DNA of 33,581 nt from CAG-611 sp964487215. Its GTDB lineage: Bacteria > Bacillota_I > Bacilli_A > RF39 > UBA660. The DNA lies in contig CAZAPU010000002.1 of the NCBI GenBank assembly GCA_964487215.1, positions 1 through 33,581 of the forward strand, read 5' to 3'. Shown one piece after another: positions 1 to 7,512 of the stretch. Under the pieces are notes generated by a model. That model saw only the letters and a list, made by a program, of their open reading frames with translations. It made no database searches and was not told the origin of the DNA. The position numbers and the translations under genes were made by a program. The number at the start of each line of letters is the position of its first letter. The first letter of the stretch is position 1.

Positions 1-890
1 AAAGTAAAATCTATTTAAGACCAGAGAATGCTCAAGGAGAATATGTAAATTTTTTAAATGTACAAAGAAGTATGAGAGCAAAAATTCCATTTTCTATTGG
101 ACAAATTGGTAAAGCTTTTAGAAATGAAATAACTCCAGGTAATTTTACTTTTAGAACAATTGAATTTGAACAAATGGAATATCAAACTTTTTGTAAAGAG
201 GGTTCAGATATGGAATTATATGATTATTTTAAAGAATATGGAAAGAAATTCTTTAATGATCTAGGACTTCCATCTGAAAAACTTAGATATCATGATCATG
301 AAAAATTAGCTCATTATGCTAAAGCTGCATGTGACATTGAATATAATTTTCCTGTATTTGGTTGGGGAGAAATAAATGGAACTCATAATCGTACTAATTA
401 TGATTTAACAAGGCATACAGAATATAGCGGAGTAAAACAAGAATACTTAGATCCTGAAACAAATGAAAAATTTATACCATATATTATTGAATCTACTTAT
501 GGTGTTGATAGAACTGTTTTAGCAGTATTATTTGAAGCATATGAAGAACAGCAATTAGAAAATGATACAAGAGAGGTATTACATCTATCACCTTATCTTG
601 CACCATATAAAGTAACAGTGTTACCTTTAGTAAAAAAATTACATAGTGAAGAAGCTAAATTAATATTTGAAAAACTTTCAAAATTATTTATGGTTTCATA
701 TGATGAATCTGGAAGTATCGGAAAAAGATACAGAAGAAGTGATGCGATTGGAACACCGTTTGCTATTACAATAGATGATGATACAATTAATAACAAAACA
801 GTTACCATAAGAGATAGAGATACAATGGAACAAATTATATTACCAATTGATGAAATGGAAAATTATATTTTAGGTAAAATTATATTTTAA
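1..890 (+). CDS. glyS: Glycyl-tRNA synthetase (class II, alpha2 type), 5' end cut by window
   Basis: This enzyme charges tRNA-Gly with glycine in the cytoplasm. The frame is open from base 3, so the start lies before the window and only the last 295 codons are seen. Just inside the edge is LRPENAQGEYVNF, the class II GlyRS block (family form RPETAQGIFVNF). Further on, GWGEINGTHNRTNYDLTRH and ESTYGVDRTVLAVL match the family's active-site region, with YGVDR equivalent to class II motif 3. The C-terminal anticodon-binding domain begins near LAPYKVTVLPLVKK and ends with YDESGSIGKRYRRSDAIGTPFAITI and the TIRDRDT block. The order and spacing are those of the homodimeric GlyRS of Bacilli, archaea and eukaryotes, not the alpha2beta2 enzyme. 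The gene is followed within 16 bases by a small HNH gene, probably co-transcribed. Identity is secure; the missing N-terminus could not be checked. Confidence 0.96.
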   Translation, partial: SKIYLRPENAQGEYVNFLNVQRSMRAKIPFSIGQIGKAFRNEITPGNFTFRTIEFEQMEYQTFCKEGSDMELYDYFKEYGKKFFNDLGLPSEKLRYHDHEKLAHYAKAACDIEYNFPVFGWGEINGTHNRTNYDLTRHTEYSGVKQEYLDPETNEKFIPYIIESTYGVDRTVLAVLFEAYEEQQLENDTREVLHLSPYLAPYKVTVLPLVKKLHSEEAKLIFEKLSKLFMVSYDESGSIGKRYRRSDAIGTPFAITIDDDTINNKTVTIRDRDTMEQIILPIDEMENYILGKIIF

Positions 891-906
891 ATAACAGGTG
901 GGTTTT

Positions 907-1266
907 ATGGGAAGTAAAGTATTAAAAAGACAAATTTTAACCGATGGAATAAAATTGTTTAAAGCTTATGATAGATGTTGGATGGATTATAAAATAACAA
1001 AAGAAAATCCACCAACTTTTCATCATGTTGTACCAGTTAGAAAAGGTGGACCAACATCAATAGAAAATTTAGCAATTTTATCTTTGACAGCACATTTATA
1101 CTTTAATATTATGGAAAAAAAAGATCCCTCAATTGCAGAAAATATTAATAATTTATTTAAACAATTGAATGAAACAATGGAACCACCTACTGAAGAATAT
1201 TATATGAAATTACATTATTATATGGATAAATACGAAAGTAAAAGAGTAAGGATATATATAAAATAA
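907..1266 (+). CDS. Small HNH-motif protein downstream of glyS
   Basis: A 119-residue protein carrying a compact beta-beta-alpha-metal (HNH) nuclease motif: FHHVVPVRKGG (His39-His40), ENLAIL (Asn54) and TAHLYFN (His63). The spacing His-His, Asn about 14 residues later and His 9 residues after that fits the HNH fold. The two CxxC zinc knuckles found in many HNH enzymes are absent; only Cys24 is present. A GTG at 898 would add three residues, but it lies inside the likely ribosome-binding site AGGTGG, so ATG 907 is preferred. It follows glyS by 16 bases and ends in a hairpin, so the two probably form one transcript. The substrate is unknown: the protein could be a DNA nickase, or an HNH fold recruited for a housekeeping task. 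There is no sign of an intron, phage or restriction partner nearby. Confidence 0.75.
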   Translation: MGSKVLKRQILTDGIKLFKAYDRCWMDYKITKENPPTFHHVVPVRKGGPTSIENLAILSLTAHLYFNIMEKKDPSIAENINNLFKQLNETMEPPTEEYYMKLHYYMDKYESKRVRIYIK

Positions 1267-1283
1267 AATATATATCTTTTTTT
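1249..1283 (+). terminator. Rho-independent terminator after the HNH gene
   Basis: GATATATAT (1251-1259) pairs with ATATATATC (1268-1276) around an 8-base loop and is followed by seven T. The stem is almost all A-T and contains the stop codon, so it is weak in energy but has the right geometry. Confidence 0.5.
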
Positions 1284-1333
1284 CAACAAATTTTTCATAT
1301 TTATTATTTTATACTCATTCTAGGTGATAAAAT

Positions 1334-1771
1334 ATGAAAGAATATTATGTATTTAAATTAAAAAAAGAGTTTGTGAAATTATATAAAGATAAGCCTAGTG
1401 AATTATTCTATATATTTAATAGAATTTATTATATGAAAGAAATAGATAAAATGTATGGATATAATTTATTTGAACAAATAAGTGATTTTTTTGATAAAAA
1501 GGAAATTAATAATTATTTATTTAATAAACATAAGGATAAAATAATGTATTCATTCACAGTAAATGAACACATAATTAATAATTTATTTTTAAATGAAATT
1601 AGTATACTTAAAGTAAAAAATTCAAATTTAAGAATTGAAACTAATACAGAAAAATGTATATTTTTTAGTGATTTAAAAGAAATGAGTTCTAATTTTTTTA
1701 TATGTAATTTCAAAGAACAAGATTATTTTTTTATTAAAAATTATAAAGAACAACAAAAAGTTTCTAATTAA
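1334..1771 (+). CDS. sirA: SirA-like sporulation inhibitor of replication
   Basis: A 145-residue protein resembling SirA (Bacillus YneE), which binds domain I of DnaA and blocks re-initiation of chromosome replication when sporulation begins. The start YYVFKLKKEFVKLYKDKPSE follows the SirA pattern (a YY motif, then a KEEF helix), and the C-terminal FFICNFKEQDYFFIK corresponds to the family's closing strand, which usually ends with a tryptophan-leucine-asparagine turn; here the Trp is Phe. The strongest support is position: the next gene is yneF, exactly as in Bacillus (sirA-yneF). Start ATG 1334 has the site AGGTGAT 6 bases upstream. A TATACT at 1310-1315 could be a -10 element, but no good -35 is visible. 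Similarity is low, so this call rests on pattern plus synteny; a diverged relative with another role is possible. Confidence 0.6.
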   Translation: MKEYYVFKLKKEFVKLYKDKPSELFYIFNRIYYMKEIDKMYGYNLFEQISDFFDKKEINNYLFNKHKDKIMYSFTVNEHIINNLFLNEISILKVKNSNLRIETNTEKCIFFSDLKEMSSNFFICNFKEQDYFFIKNYKEQQKVSN

Positions 1772-1827
1772 ACTTGAAAATACATATAATTTCTTATAAA
1801 ATAGTATTTATAAATGGAGGTAATATT

Positions 1828-2037
1828 ATGTGGCATGATATATTAATGATTGTAGTTGGACTTGTTCCAGGACTTGTGATTGGATTTTTCTTAGCAAGAT
1901 TTTTCATGAAAAAATACTTAAAAAAGAATCCGCCAATTAATGAAGAGATGATTAAGGCAATGATGACTGGTATGGGAAGAACACCAACACAAAAACAAGT
2001 TAATCAAATGATGAAACAAATGACTAAATACATGTAA
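1828..2037 (+). CDS. yneF: YneF family (UPF0154) small membrane protein
   Basis: A 69-residue protein with one N-terminal transmembrane helix (roughly residues 5-26, containing GLVPGLVIGFFLARFFM) followed by a cytoplasmic tail. The tail block YLKKNPPINEEMIKAMM and the ending GRTPTQKQVNQMMKQM are the signature of the UPF0154/YneF family, which is present in nearly all Bacilli and Mollicutes but has no established function. ATG 1828 is chosen because GGAGG lies 8 bases upstream and because this start gives the family's usual length; an upstream in-frame ATG at 1774 would add an unlike extension. It lies downstream of the SirA-like gene, as in Bacillus, and ends in a bidirectional terminator shared with the convergent transporter gene. 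Confidence 0.92.
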   Translation: MWHDILMIVVGLVPGLVIGFFLARFFMKKYLKKNPPINEEMIKAMMTGMGRTPTQKQVNQMMKQMTKYM

Positions 2038-2047
2038 TAAAAACAAT

Positions 2048-2081
2048 AAAAAAAGAACTTTATTTTGAAGTTCCTTTTTTT
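2048..2081. terminator. Bidirectional terminator between yneF and the minus-strand transporter
   Basis: GAACTT (2055-2060) and AAGTTC (2068-2073) form a hairpin with a 7-base loop, flanked by an A run on the left and seven T on the right, so it can terminate transcription from both sides. The minus-strand stop codon (2060-2062) lies inside it. Confidence 0.8.
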
Positions 2082-2731
2082 GTTGTTTTCTTTTTTGTAA
2101 CAGTTACTTTTTTCTCTTTTATTGTTTCTTCAATAACAGGTTTTCTAACAACAGAATCAATAATATAAGTGAAGAATATTGTATATATAATAATCATTAT
2201 AATATTAAATACATATTGACCAGTAAATAATTTTAACACTTGTGTAAATGGTATAACACCAAATTGTGCTAGTGATATAAAGATCAAACTATCAACTGTA
2301 ATTGAAATTACTGCTGCTATTAAGAATTTAAATCCTTTAAATCCTGATAAATAGTTATATAAAAATAAACATAAATTTTGACTAACGAAGAAGCTTATTA
2401 AAGAAGCAAAGACTATACGATAATCTAAATTAAATATAATTTCCAATCCATCTGGACCATTATATGGTAACATTGAAGATATCGTAAATAGTATTGCCAT
2501 AACTATTAATGAAATAACAGAGTAGTTAAATAACATTTTTGTGTTATCATTTCCATATCTTTCAGAAAATAGAATTGCTAAGAAATAAGTTGCTGGATAA
2601 ACAAGTATTGAAGCAGTAACAGATAGGTTTAATAACTCAACAGTTCTACAAGCTAATATAAGTGAAGTAATATAACAAGTAATAAATACAATCATAACAA
2701 CAAAAAAGAAAAAATTCTTATCCCTTTTCAT
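2060..2731 (-). CDS. Queuosine precursor transporter (YhhQ/VUT family)
   Basis: A 223-residue integral membrane protein with about six hydrophobic helices and a lysine-rich cytoplasmic tail (TKKKTTKKGTSK). The pattern matches the YhhQ family (COG1738, DUF165): a second helix ending in YPATYFLAILFSERYG (family form, proline-threonine then an acidic residue and E-x-YG) and a later helix with the acidic segment ITVDSLIFISLAQFG. YhhQ proteins import queuosine precursors such as preQ0 or preQ1 for tRNA modification at position 34. No queuosine biosynthesis or tgt gene is in the window, so this may be a salvage-only system, which is inference. The start has AGGAGG 7 bases upstream and a consensus-like promoter behind it. 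The lysine-rich tail is longer than in most family members. Confidence 0.82.
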   Translation of the reverse strand: MKRDKNFFFFVVMIVFITCYITSLILACRTVELLNLSVTASILVYPATYFLAILFSERYGNDNTKMLFNYSVISLIVMAILFTISSMLPYNGPDGLEIIFNLDYRIVFASLISFFVSQNLCLFLYNYLSGFKGFKFLIAAVISITVDSLIFISLAQFGVIPFTQVLKLFTGQYVFNIIMIIIYTIFFTYIIDSVVRKPVIEETIKEKKVTVTKKKTTKKGTSK

Positions 2732-2752
2732 ATTTTATTCCTCCTAGTATAA

Positions 2753-2781
2753 ATTATAGAATAAAATTGTAGTAAAAACAA
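2753..2781 (-). promoter_or_regulatory. Sigma-A type promoter of the queuosine transporter gene
   Basis: On the minus strand TTGTTT (2776-2781) is separated by 17 bases from TATAAT (2753-2758). The predicted start point leaves a very short leader holding the AGGAGG site. Confidence 0.65.
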
Positions 2782-2799
2782 GAAAAAATGAACAAAATG

Positions 2800-2808
2800 T
2801 GGTAAAAT
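2800..2808 (+). promoter_or_regulatory. Possible extended -10 promoter of lepA
   Basis: TG-g-TAAAAT lies 18 bases before the lepA start. No good -35 is seen 16-18 bases upstream, so this is a tentative extended -10 promoter. Confidence 0.4.
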
Positions 2809-2825
2809 GTTTTCAGGTGATTTTA

Positions 2826-4622
2826 ATGAACTTAGAACATATAAGAAATTTTTCAATAATCGCTCATATAGACCATGGAAAATCTACTCTTGCAGATCGC
2901 ATTTTAGAAAAAACAAATGCTATTAACAAAAGAGAAATGAAGAATCAATTACTTGATTCAATGGAACTAGAAAGAGAAAGAGGAATTACAATTAAATTAA
3001 ATGCAGTATCTTTAAATTATAAATATAATAATGAAGATTATTTATTAAATCTAATAGATACTCCAGGACATGTTGATTTTACTTATGAAGTATCAAGATC
3101 GTTAGCTGCTTGTGAAGGAGCAATTTTAGTAATAGATGCAACTCAAGGTATAGAAGCTCAAACATTTGCTAATTTATATTTAGCAATGGAAAATAATTTA
3201 AAAATAATACCAGTTATAAATAAGATAGATTTACCTAATGCTGATCCTGAAAGAATAAAAAAAGAAATAGTAGAAACTTTAGGTTTTAATGAAGAAGAAA
3301 TTCTTTTATGTAGTGCTAAGGAAGGAATTGGTATAGAAGAAATATTAAATTCTGTTATAGAAAATATTCCATGTCCTACTGTAAATTCTGATAAACTTTC
3401 AGCATTAATATTTGATTCTTATTATGATCCTTATAAAGGAATAGTATTGTCTATTAGAGTTATGTCTGGAGAAATTAAAGTAAATGATGAAATTAAGATG
3501 ATGAAAACAGGAGCAATTTATGATGTTGTTTCGGTTGGAGTTCACACACCAAAAGAAGTAGAAAAAGATAAATTGACAGCAGGTACTGTAGGTTTTATTA
3601 CAGCAAGCATTAAATCATTATCAGATGTAAAAGTTGGAGATACAATAACTAATAAGAAAAATCCAATTGAAGAGCCATTAAAGGGGTATAAAGAGATTAA
3701 ACCAATGGTTTATTGTGGCATCTATCCAATTGATGGACAAAAATATGATGATTTAAAGGAAGCATTAGAAAAATTAAAATTATCAGATTCAGCTTTAGAT
3801 TTTTCACCAGAAACATCAAAAGCTTTAGGATTTGGTTTTAGATGTGGTTTTTTAGGACTGTTACATTTAGATATAATAAAAGAAAGAATAGAAAGAGAGT
3901 TTAATATTGATATAATAGCAACAGCACCTTCTGTTATTTATGAAGTTATATTGAATAATGGTGATACTATATTAGTAGATAGTCCTACAAAATTGCCAGA
4001 TAAAACAAATATAAAAGAAATAAAAGAACCATATATAAAAGCAAATATATTTTTACCAAGTACTTATATTGGACAAGTAATGGAATTATGTCAAAATAAA
4101 AGAGGAATATATTTAAGTATGGAATATTTAGATGCAACAAGAGTTAATATTCATTATGAATTACCTTTGGCAGAAGTTGTTTATGATTTCTTTAATAAAC
4201 TTAAAAGTGCTACTAAAGGATATGCATCATTTGATTATGATGTTATTGCAAACAAACCTGGTGATCTAATTAAATTAGATATATTATTAAATGGTGAAAT
4301 TGTTGATGCTTTAAGTATAATTGCACATAAGGATTTTGCTTATGATCGAGGAAGGATAATTTGTGAGAATCTAAAAGAAATTATTCCAAGACAGATGTTT
4401 GAAATACCTGTACAAGCAGCAGTTGGATCAAAAATAATTGCTAGAGAAACAGTTAAAGCCATGAGAAAAGATGTTCTTGCAAAATGTTATGGTGGAGATG
4501 TTTCTAGAAAAAGAAAACTACTAGAAAAACAAAAAGAAGGAAAGAAAAAAATGAAAACAATTGGAACTGTAGAGCTTCCAAGTGATGCTTTCTTAAGTAT
4601 ATTAAAAGTGGAGGATGATTAA
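2826..4622 (+). CDS. lepA: Elongation factor 4 (LepA), ribosomal GTPase
   Basis: A 598-residue translational GTPase that binds the ribosome, is associated with back-translocation or initiation quality, and is well conserved. The G-domain motifs are in order near the N-terminus: AHIDHGKSTL (G1), RGITI (G2), DTPGHVDF (G3), NKIDLP (G4) and a CSAKEG block (G5). The LepA-specific C-terminal domain is present, with GFGFRCGFLGLLH in domain III and the ending YGGDVSRKRKLLEKQKEGKK. Length and order match full-length EF4. ATG 2826 is preferred over ATG 2799 because it gives the family start MNLEHIRNFSIIAHIDHG and has AGGTGAT just upstream. It is followed one base after its stop by a small HTH gene and then hemW; lepA-hemW adjacency is standard in Firmicutes. 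Confidence 0.98.
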   Translation: MNLEHIRNFSIIAHIDHGKSTLADRILEKTNAINKREMKNQLLDSMELERERGITIKLNAVSLNYKYNNEDYLLNLIDTPGHVDFTYEVSRSLAACEGAILVIDATQGIEAQTFANLYLAMENNLKIIPVINKIDLPNADPERIKKEIVETLGFNEEEILLCSAKEGIGIEEILNSVIENIPCPTVNSDKLSALIFDSYYDPYKGIVLSIRVMSGEIKVNDEIKMMKTGAIYDVVSVGVHTPKEVEKDKLTAGTVGFITASIKSLSDVKVGDTITNKKNPIEEPLKGYKEIKPMVYCGIYPIDGQKYDDLKEALEKLKLSDSALDFSPETSKALGFGFRCGFLGLLHLDIIKERIEREFNIDIIATAPSVIYEVILNNGDTILVDSPTKLPDKTNIKEIKEPYIKANIFLPSTYIGQVMELCQNKRGIYLSMEYLDATRVNIHYELPLAEVVYDFFNKLKSATKGYASFDYDVIANKPGDLIKLDILLNGEIVDALSIIAHKDFAYDRGRIICENLKEIIPRQMFEIPVQAAVGSKIIARETVKAMRKDVLAKCYGGDVSRKRKLLEKQKEGKKKMKTIGTVELPSDAFLSILKVEDD

Positions 4623-4997
4623 ATGTTATCAAAAAAACAAGAAAAAGAAATACAAGAAAATGTTTTTAAAGCAGCATTATTTGAATTAAGAACAGGAAGA
4701 ACAATAAAACAAGTAGCTGAAACACTTAATATGGAAAGTTCTTCAGTTCAAAGATATTTAAATGATGAAGAGAGAATTATACATATATTTAACAATACTA
4801 ATAGTGATGAATTGAGAGATTTAGTGGATTTAAAGCCAGGAGATAACTTTGGAAAAGTTGTATTTGATAAGATTCAAGAAAATCTAAAGAGAAACAAACA
4901 AGAAGGATTATCAAGAGGTGGAATAACTTCTACAAAAAATCATAAAGTAATTAAAAATGAATTGGGTCATTTTCAAGGAGTAAAAAAATCTAGATGA
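4623..4997 (+). CDS. SpoIIID-like helix-turn-helix protein
   Basis: A 124-residue basic protein with an N-terminal helix-turn-helix: RTIKQVAETLNMESSSVQRY (about residues 26-45). After a variable middle comes LSRGGITSTKNHK (about residues 96-108). SpoIIID, the mother-cell sporulation regulator of Bacillus, has the same arrangement: an HTH with a V-I-A-KE-F-G-V-S turn, then a basic C-terminal HLRGGEATKLKYK. The RGG-x-(A/S)T-x-K element in the same order is the main reason for the call. The protein is longer than SpoIIID (about 93 residues) because of an acidic middle insertion and a basic extension. It starts directly after the lepA stop and overlaps hemW by four bases (ATGA), so it is translated with both. 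It could instead be a lineage-specific regulator unrelated to sporulation. Confidence 0.5.
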   Translation: MLSKKQEKEIQENVFKAALFELRTGRTIKQVAETLNMESSSVQRYLNDEERIIHIFNNTNSDELRDLVDLKPGDNFGKVVFDKIQENLKRNKQEGLSRGGITSTKNHKVIKNELGHFQGVKKSR

Positions 4998-6061
4998 ATA
5001 AAGTAAAAAGTATTTATATCCACATACCTTTTTGTAAAAAAATATGTTCTTACTGTGATTTTTGTAAAATGTATTATAACAAAGAATGGGTAGATAAATA
5101 TTTAATAGCTTTGGAGAAAGAAATTAAAAGTAACTATAAAAATGAAATAATAAATACTTTATATATTGGAGGAGGAACTCCTTCTTCATTATCAAAATTA
5201 CAACTAAAAAAATTATTTAGTATTTTGAAATTAATAAAATTAAATAATAAATATGAATTTACTTTTGAATGTAATATTGAGGATATTAATGAAGAATTAT
5301 TAAAGCTATTAAAAAATAATAAAGTTAATAGATTAAGTATTGGAATTCAAACTTTTAATAAAAAATATTTATTATTAATGAATCGAACTAGTAAAAATAA
5401 TATTAAAAACACAATAAATCTTTGCAAAAAACACTTTAATAATATTAATATTGATCTAATATATGGATTAGAAAATCAAACAATTATGGAATTAAATGAA
5501 GATTTAAATAAGTTTTTAGAATTAGATCTTCAACATATATCAATTTACTCATTGATATTAGAAAAAAATACTATTCTAAGCAATAGTAATTATAAAGAAT
5601 TAGATGAAGATAACCAAAGAAAAATGTATGATTTAATTAGAAAAAATTTAAATAAAAATGGATATATTCAATATGAAATAAGTAATTTTTCAAAAAAAGG
5701 TTATGAATCAAAACATAATTTAACATATTGGAATAATGAACATTATTATGGTTTTGGACTTGGAGCATCTGGATATATAGATAATATTAGATATACCAAT
5801 ACTAGAAATTTTAATAAATATTTAAATGGTGAATATATTTATGAAAAAGATATTATTGATGATGAAATTAATATGCAAAATGAGATGATTTTAGGACTTA
5901 GAAAAATAAAAGGTGTATCAAAAAAGAAATTTTATCAAAAATATCACATAAATATTGAACAAGTATTTAATATAGAAAAATTAAAAGAAAATAAATATTA
6001 TTTTTATATATCAAAACATAATTTATTTATATCAAATAGTATTTTAGTAGATTTTATTTAA
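4994..6061 (+). CDS. hemW: HemW-like radical SAM protein
   Basis: A 355-residue radical SAM protein of the HemN/HemW family. The N-terminus YIHIPFCKKICSYCDF carries the CxxxCxxC iron-sulfur motif (Cys15, Cys19, Cys22) with the extra cysteine two residues later that marks the family. LYIGGGTPSSL is the SAM-binding glycine motif, followed by TFECN and RLSIGIQTF. HemW proteins act as haem chaperones or insertases and lack true coproporphyrinogen III oxidase activity. The gene follows lepA (through one small gene), the standard Firmicutes arrangement; in Bacillus the next genes are hrcA-grpE-dnaK, but here thyA follows. The length is slightly below the family norm (about 380), mainly at the C-terminus. 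Codon choice is strongly AT-biased, like its neighbours. Haem metabolism in this organism is not shown by the window. Confidence 0.88.
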   Translation: MNKVKSIYIHIPFCKKICSYCDFCKMYYNKEWVDKYLIALEKEIKSNYKNEIINTLYIGGGTPSSLSKLQLKKLFSILKLIKLNNKYEFTFECNIEDINEELLKLLKNNKVNRLSIGIQTFNKKYLLLMNRTSKNNIKNTINLCKKHFNNINIDLIYGLENQTIMELNEDLNKFLELDLQHISIYSLILEKNTILSNSNYKELDEDNQRKMYDLIRKNLNKNGYIQYEISNFSKKGYESKHNLTYWNNEHYYGFGLGASGYIDNIRYTNTRNFNKYLNGEYIYEKDIIDDEINMQNEMILGLRKIKGVSKKKFYQKYHINIEQVFNIEKLKENKYYFYISKHNLFISNSILVDFI

Positions 6062-6068
6062 AATAAGA

Positions 6069-6097
6069 TTTACTTTTTTTAATTATTACCTTAAAAT
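6069..6097 (+). promoter_or_regulatory. Promoter of the thyA-dfrA-tmk operon
   Basis: TTTACT (6069-6074), a 17-base spacer and TAAAAT (6092-6097) lie between hemW and thyA; the GGGAGG site of thyA follows about ten bases after the predicted start point. Confidence 0.5.
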
Positions 6098-6120
6098 AAA
6101 ATTATAGGGAGGTTTTTTAT

Positions 6121-7020
6121 ATGGCAAAATGGGATAAAGAATACTTAAAATTATGTAAAAAGATTTTAGAAGAAGGAAAAGAAGTAGAAAATAGAACGGG
6201 AGTAAATACAATAAAAATACCTGGATATTTTTTAGAATTTGATTTAGCAGAAGAATTTCCAATTTTAACAACTAAACAACTATTTTTTAAGAATGCTATT
6301 ACTGAATTATTATGGATATATCAAGCTGGTAGTAACGATGTTAGATGGCTACAAGAAAGAGGTAATCATATTTGGGATGAATGGGAAATTAATGAAGAAG
6401 GAAAATGGAAAGCTACTCAAATGATACCAGATAATAATGGAAATCTTGTAAAAACAGAAATTGAAAAAAATTTTGGTAAAGAATGGGCTCATACAATTGG
6501 TACAGCATATGGATGGATAGTAAATAAATACAATCTAACTGAAGATTTATTAAACAAATTAAATAATAATCCAAGAGATAGAAGAATGGTAATGAGTTTA
6601 TGGCAAAATGAGTATTTAAATACAGCTGTTTTACCATCATGTGTATGGTCAAGCGAATGGGATGTAACAGATGGTAAATTAAATGCATGGGTTCATCAAA
6701 GAAGTTGTGATGTGCCTTTAGGACTACCTTTTAATGTTACTCAATATGCAGTATTATTATCATTACTAGCTAATTTTTCTAATTTAAAACCTGGCAAATT
6801 ATATTGGTCTATTAAAGATGCTCATATTTATGTAAATCAAATTAATGGAATATTGGAACAAATAAAAAGAGGAGATTTACCTGATTTAGCTGCTCCTGAA
6901 TTATGGATAAATCCAGAAGTAAATAGTTTTTTTGAAATTGATAACTCTAGAGAACTAAAAGATATAAAAGTAAGAAAATATGAACATTATGGAAAAATTA
7001 ATTTTCCAATAGCACAATAG
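6121..7020 (+). CDS. thyA: Thymidylate synthase ThyA
   Basis: A 299-residue enzyme converting dUMP and methylene-tetrahydrofolate to dTMP and dihydrofolate. Visible blocks: RTGVNTIKIPG (folate/phosphate arginine loop), FPILTTKQLFFKNAITELLW, GTAYGWIV, the catalytic Cys174 in LPSCVWSSEW, QRSCDVPLGLPFN (dUMP phosphate and ring contacts) and KDAHIYVNQ. The residue after the catalytic Cys is Val and the preceding pair is Pro-Ser, whereas classical ThyA has Pro-Pro-Cys-His; the same region is also longer in tryptophans. This is a recognisable sub-family difference, not a loss of the active site. The gene is first in a three-gene operon with dihydrofolate reductase and thymidylate kinase, which together close the dTMP cycle. 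It has its own promoter and a strong GGGAGG site. Confidence 0.96.
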   Translation: MAKWDKEYLKLCKKILEEGKEVENRTGVNTIKIPGYFLEFDLAEEFPILTTKQLFFKNAITELLWIYQAGSNDVRWLQERGNHIWDEWEINEEGKWKATQMIPDNNGNLVKTEIEKNFGKEWAHTIGTAYGWIVNKYNLTEDLLNKLNNNPRDRRMVMSLWQNEYLNTAVLPSCVWSSEWDVTDGKLNAWVHQRSCDVPLGLPFNVTQYAVLLSLLANFSNLKPGKLYWSIKDAHIYVNQINGILEQIKRGDLPDLAAPELWINPEVNSFFEIDNSRELKDIKVRKYEHYGKINFPIAQ

Positions 7021-7029
7021 GAGGTATTT

Positions 7030-7512
7030 ATGAAATTATCAATGATTGCAGCAATTGGAGAAAAAAATGAACTTGGTAAAGACAATGACTTATTATGGTA
7101 TTTACCTAATGATTTAAAATTTTTCAAACAAGTTACAACTGGAAAAACAATATTAATGGGAAGAAAAACATTTGAATCATTACCTAAATTATTGCCAAAT
7201 AGAAAACATATCGTTTTATCAAAATATAACAATGAATTTCCTAATGAAGTTACTGTATATAAAAATAAAGAAGATTTTATAAATGATTATAAAGCAACAA
7301 ATGAAGAAATATTTGTAATTGGTGGTGGTGCTATTTATAAGTTATTTATAAATGATGTTAGTGATATTTATTTAACAGAAGTAGATGCAAATGATAATAC
7401 AGCTACTGTATATTTTCCAAATTTTAATAAAGAAGAATTTAATAGAGAACTAATAGATGAAGATAGTTATAATAATATTTCATTTAAACATGTTTTATAT
7501 AGGAGGAAATAA
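7030..7512 (+). CDS. dfrA: Dihydrofolate reductase
   Basis: A 160-residue NADPH-dependent enzyme regenerating tetrahydrofolate from the dihydrofolate made by ThyA. The family blocks are in order: MIAAIGEKNELGKDNDLLWY (substrate loop, with the Leu-Leu-Trp-Tyr variant of the usual LPW), DLKFFKQVTTGKTILMGRKT (NADPH contact), ESLPKLLPNRKHIVLS, and IFVIGGGAIYKLF (nucleotide-binding glycine loop). Asp at the end of the PNDLKFFK segment is the expected catalytic acid. The length is normal. It follows thyA by nine bases with an AGGAGG site. Its stop codon shares one base with the next start (TAATG), so translation is probably coupled to tmk. Confidence 0.96.
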   Translation: MKLSMIAAIGEKNELGKDNDLLWYLPNDLKFFKQVTTGKTILMGRKTFESLPKLLPNRKHIVLSKYNNEFPNEVTVYKNKEDFINDYKATNEEIFVIGGGAIYKLFINDVSDIYLTEVDANDNTATVYFPNFNKEEFNRELIDEDSYNNISFKHVLYRRK

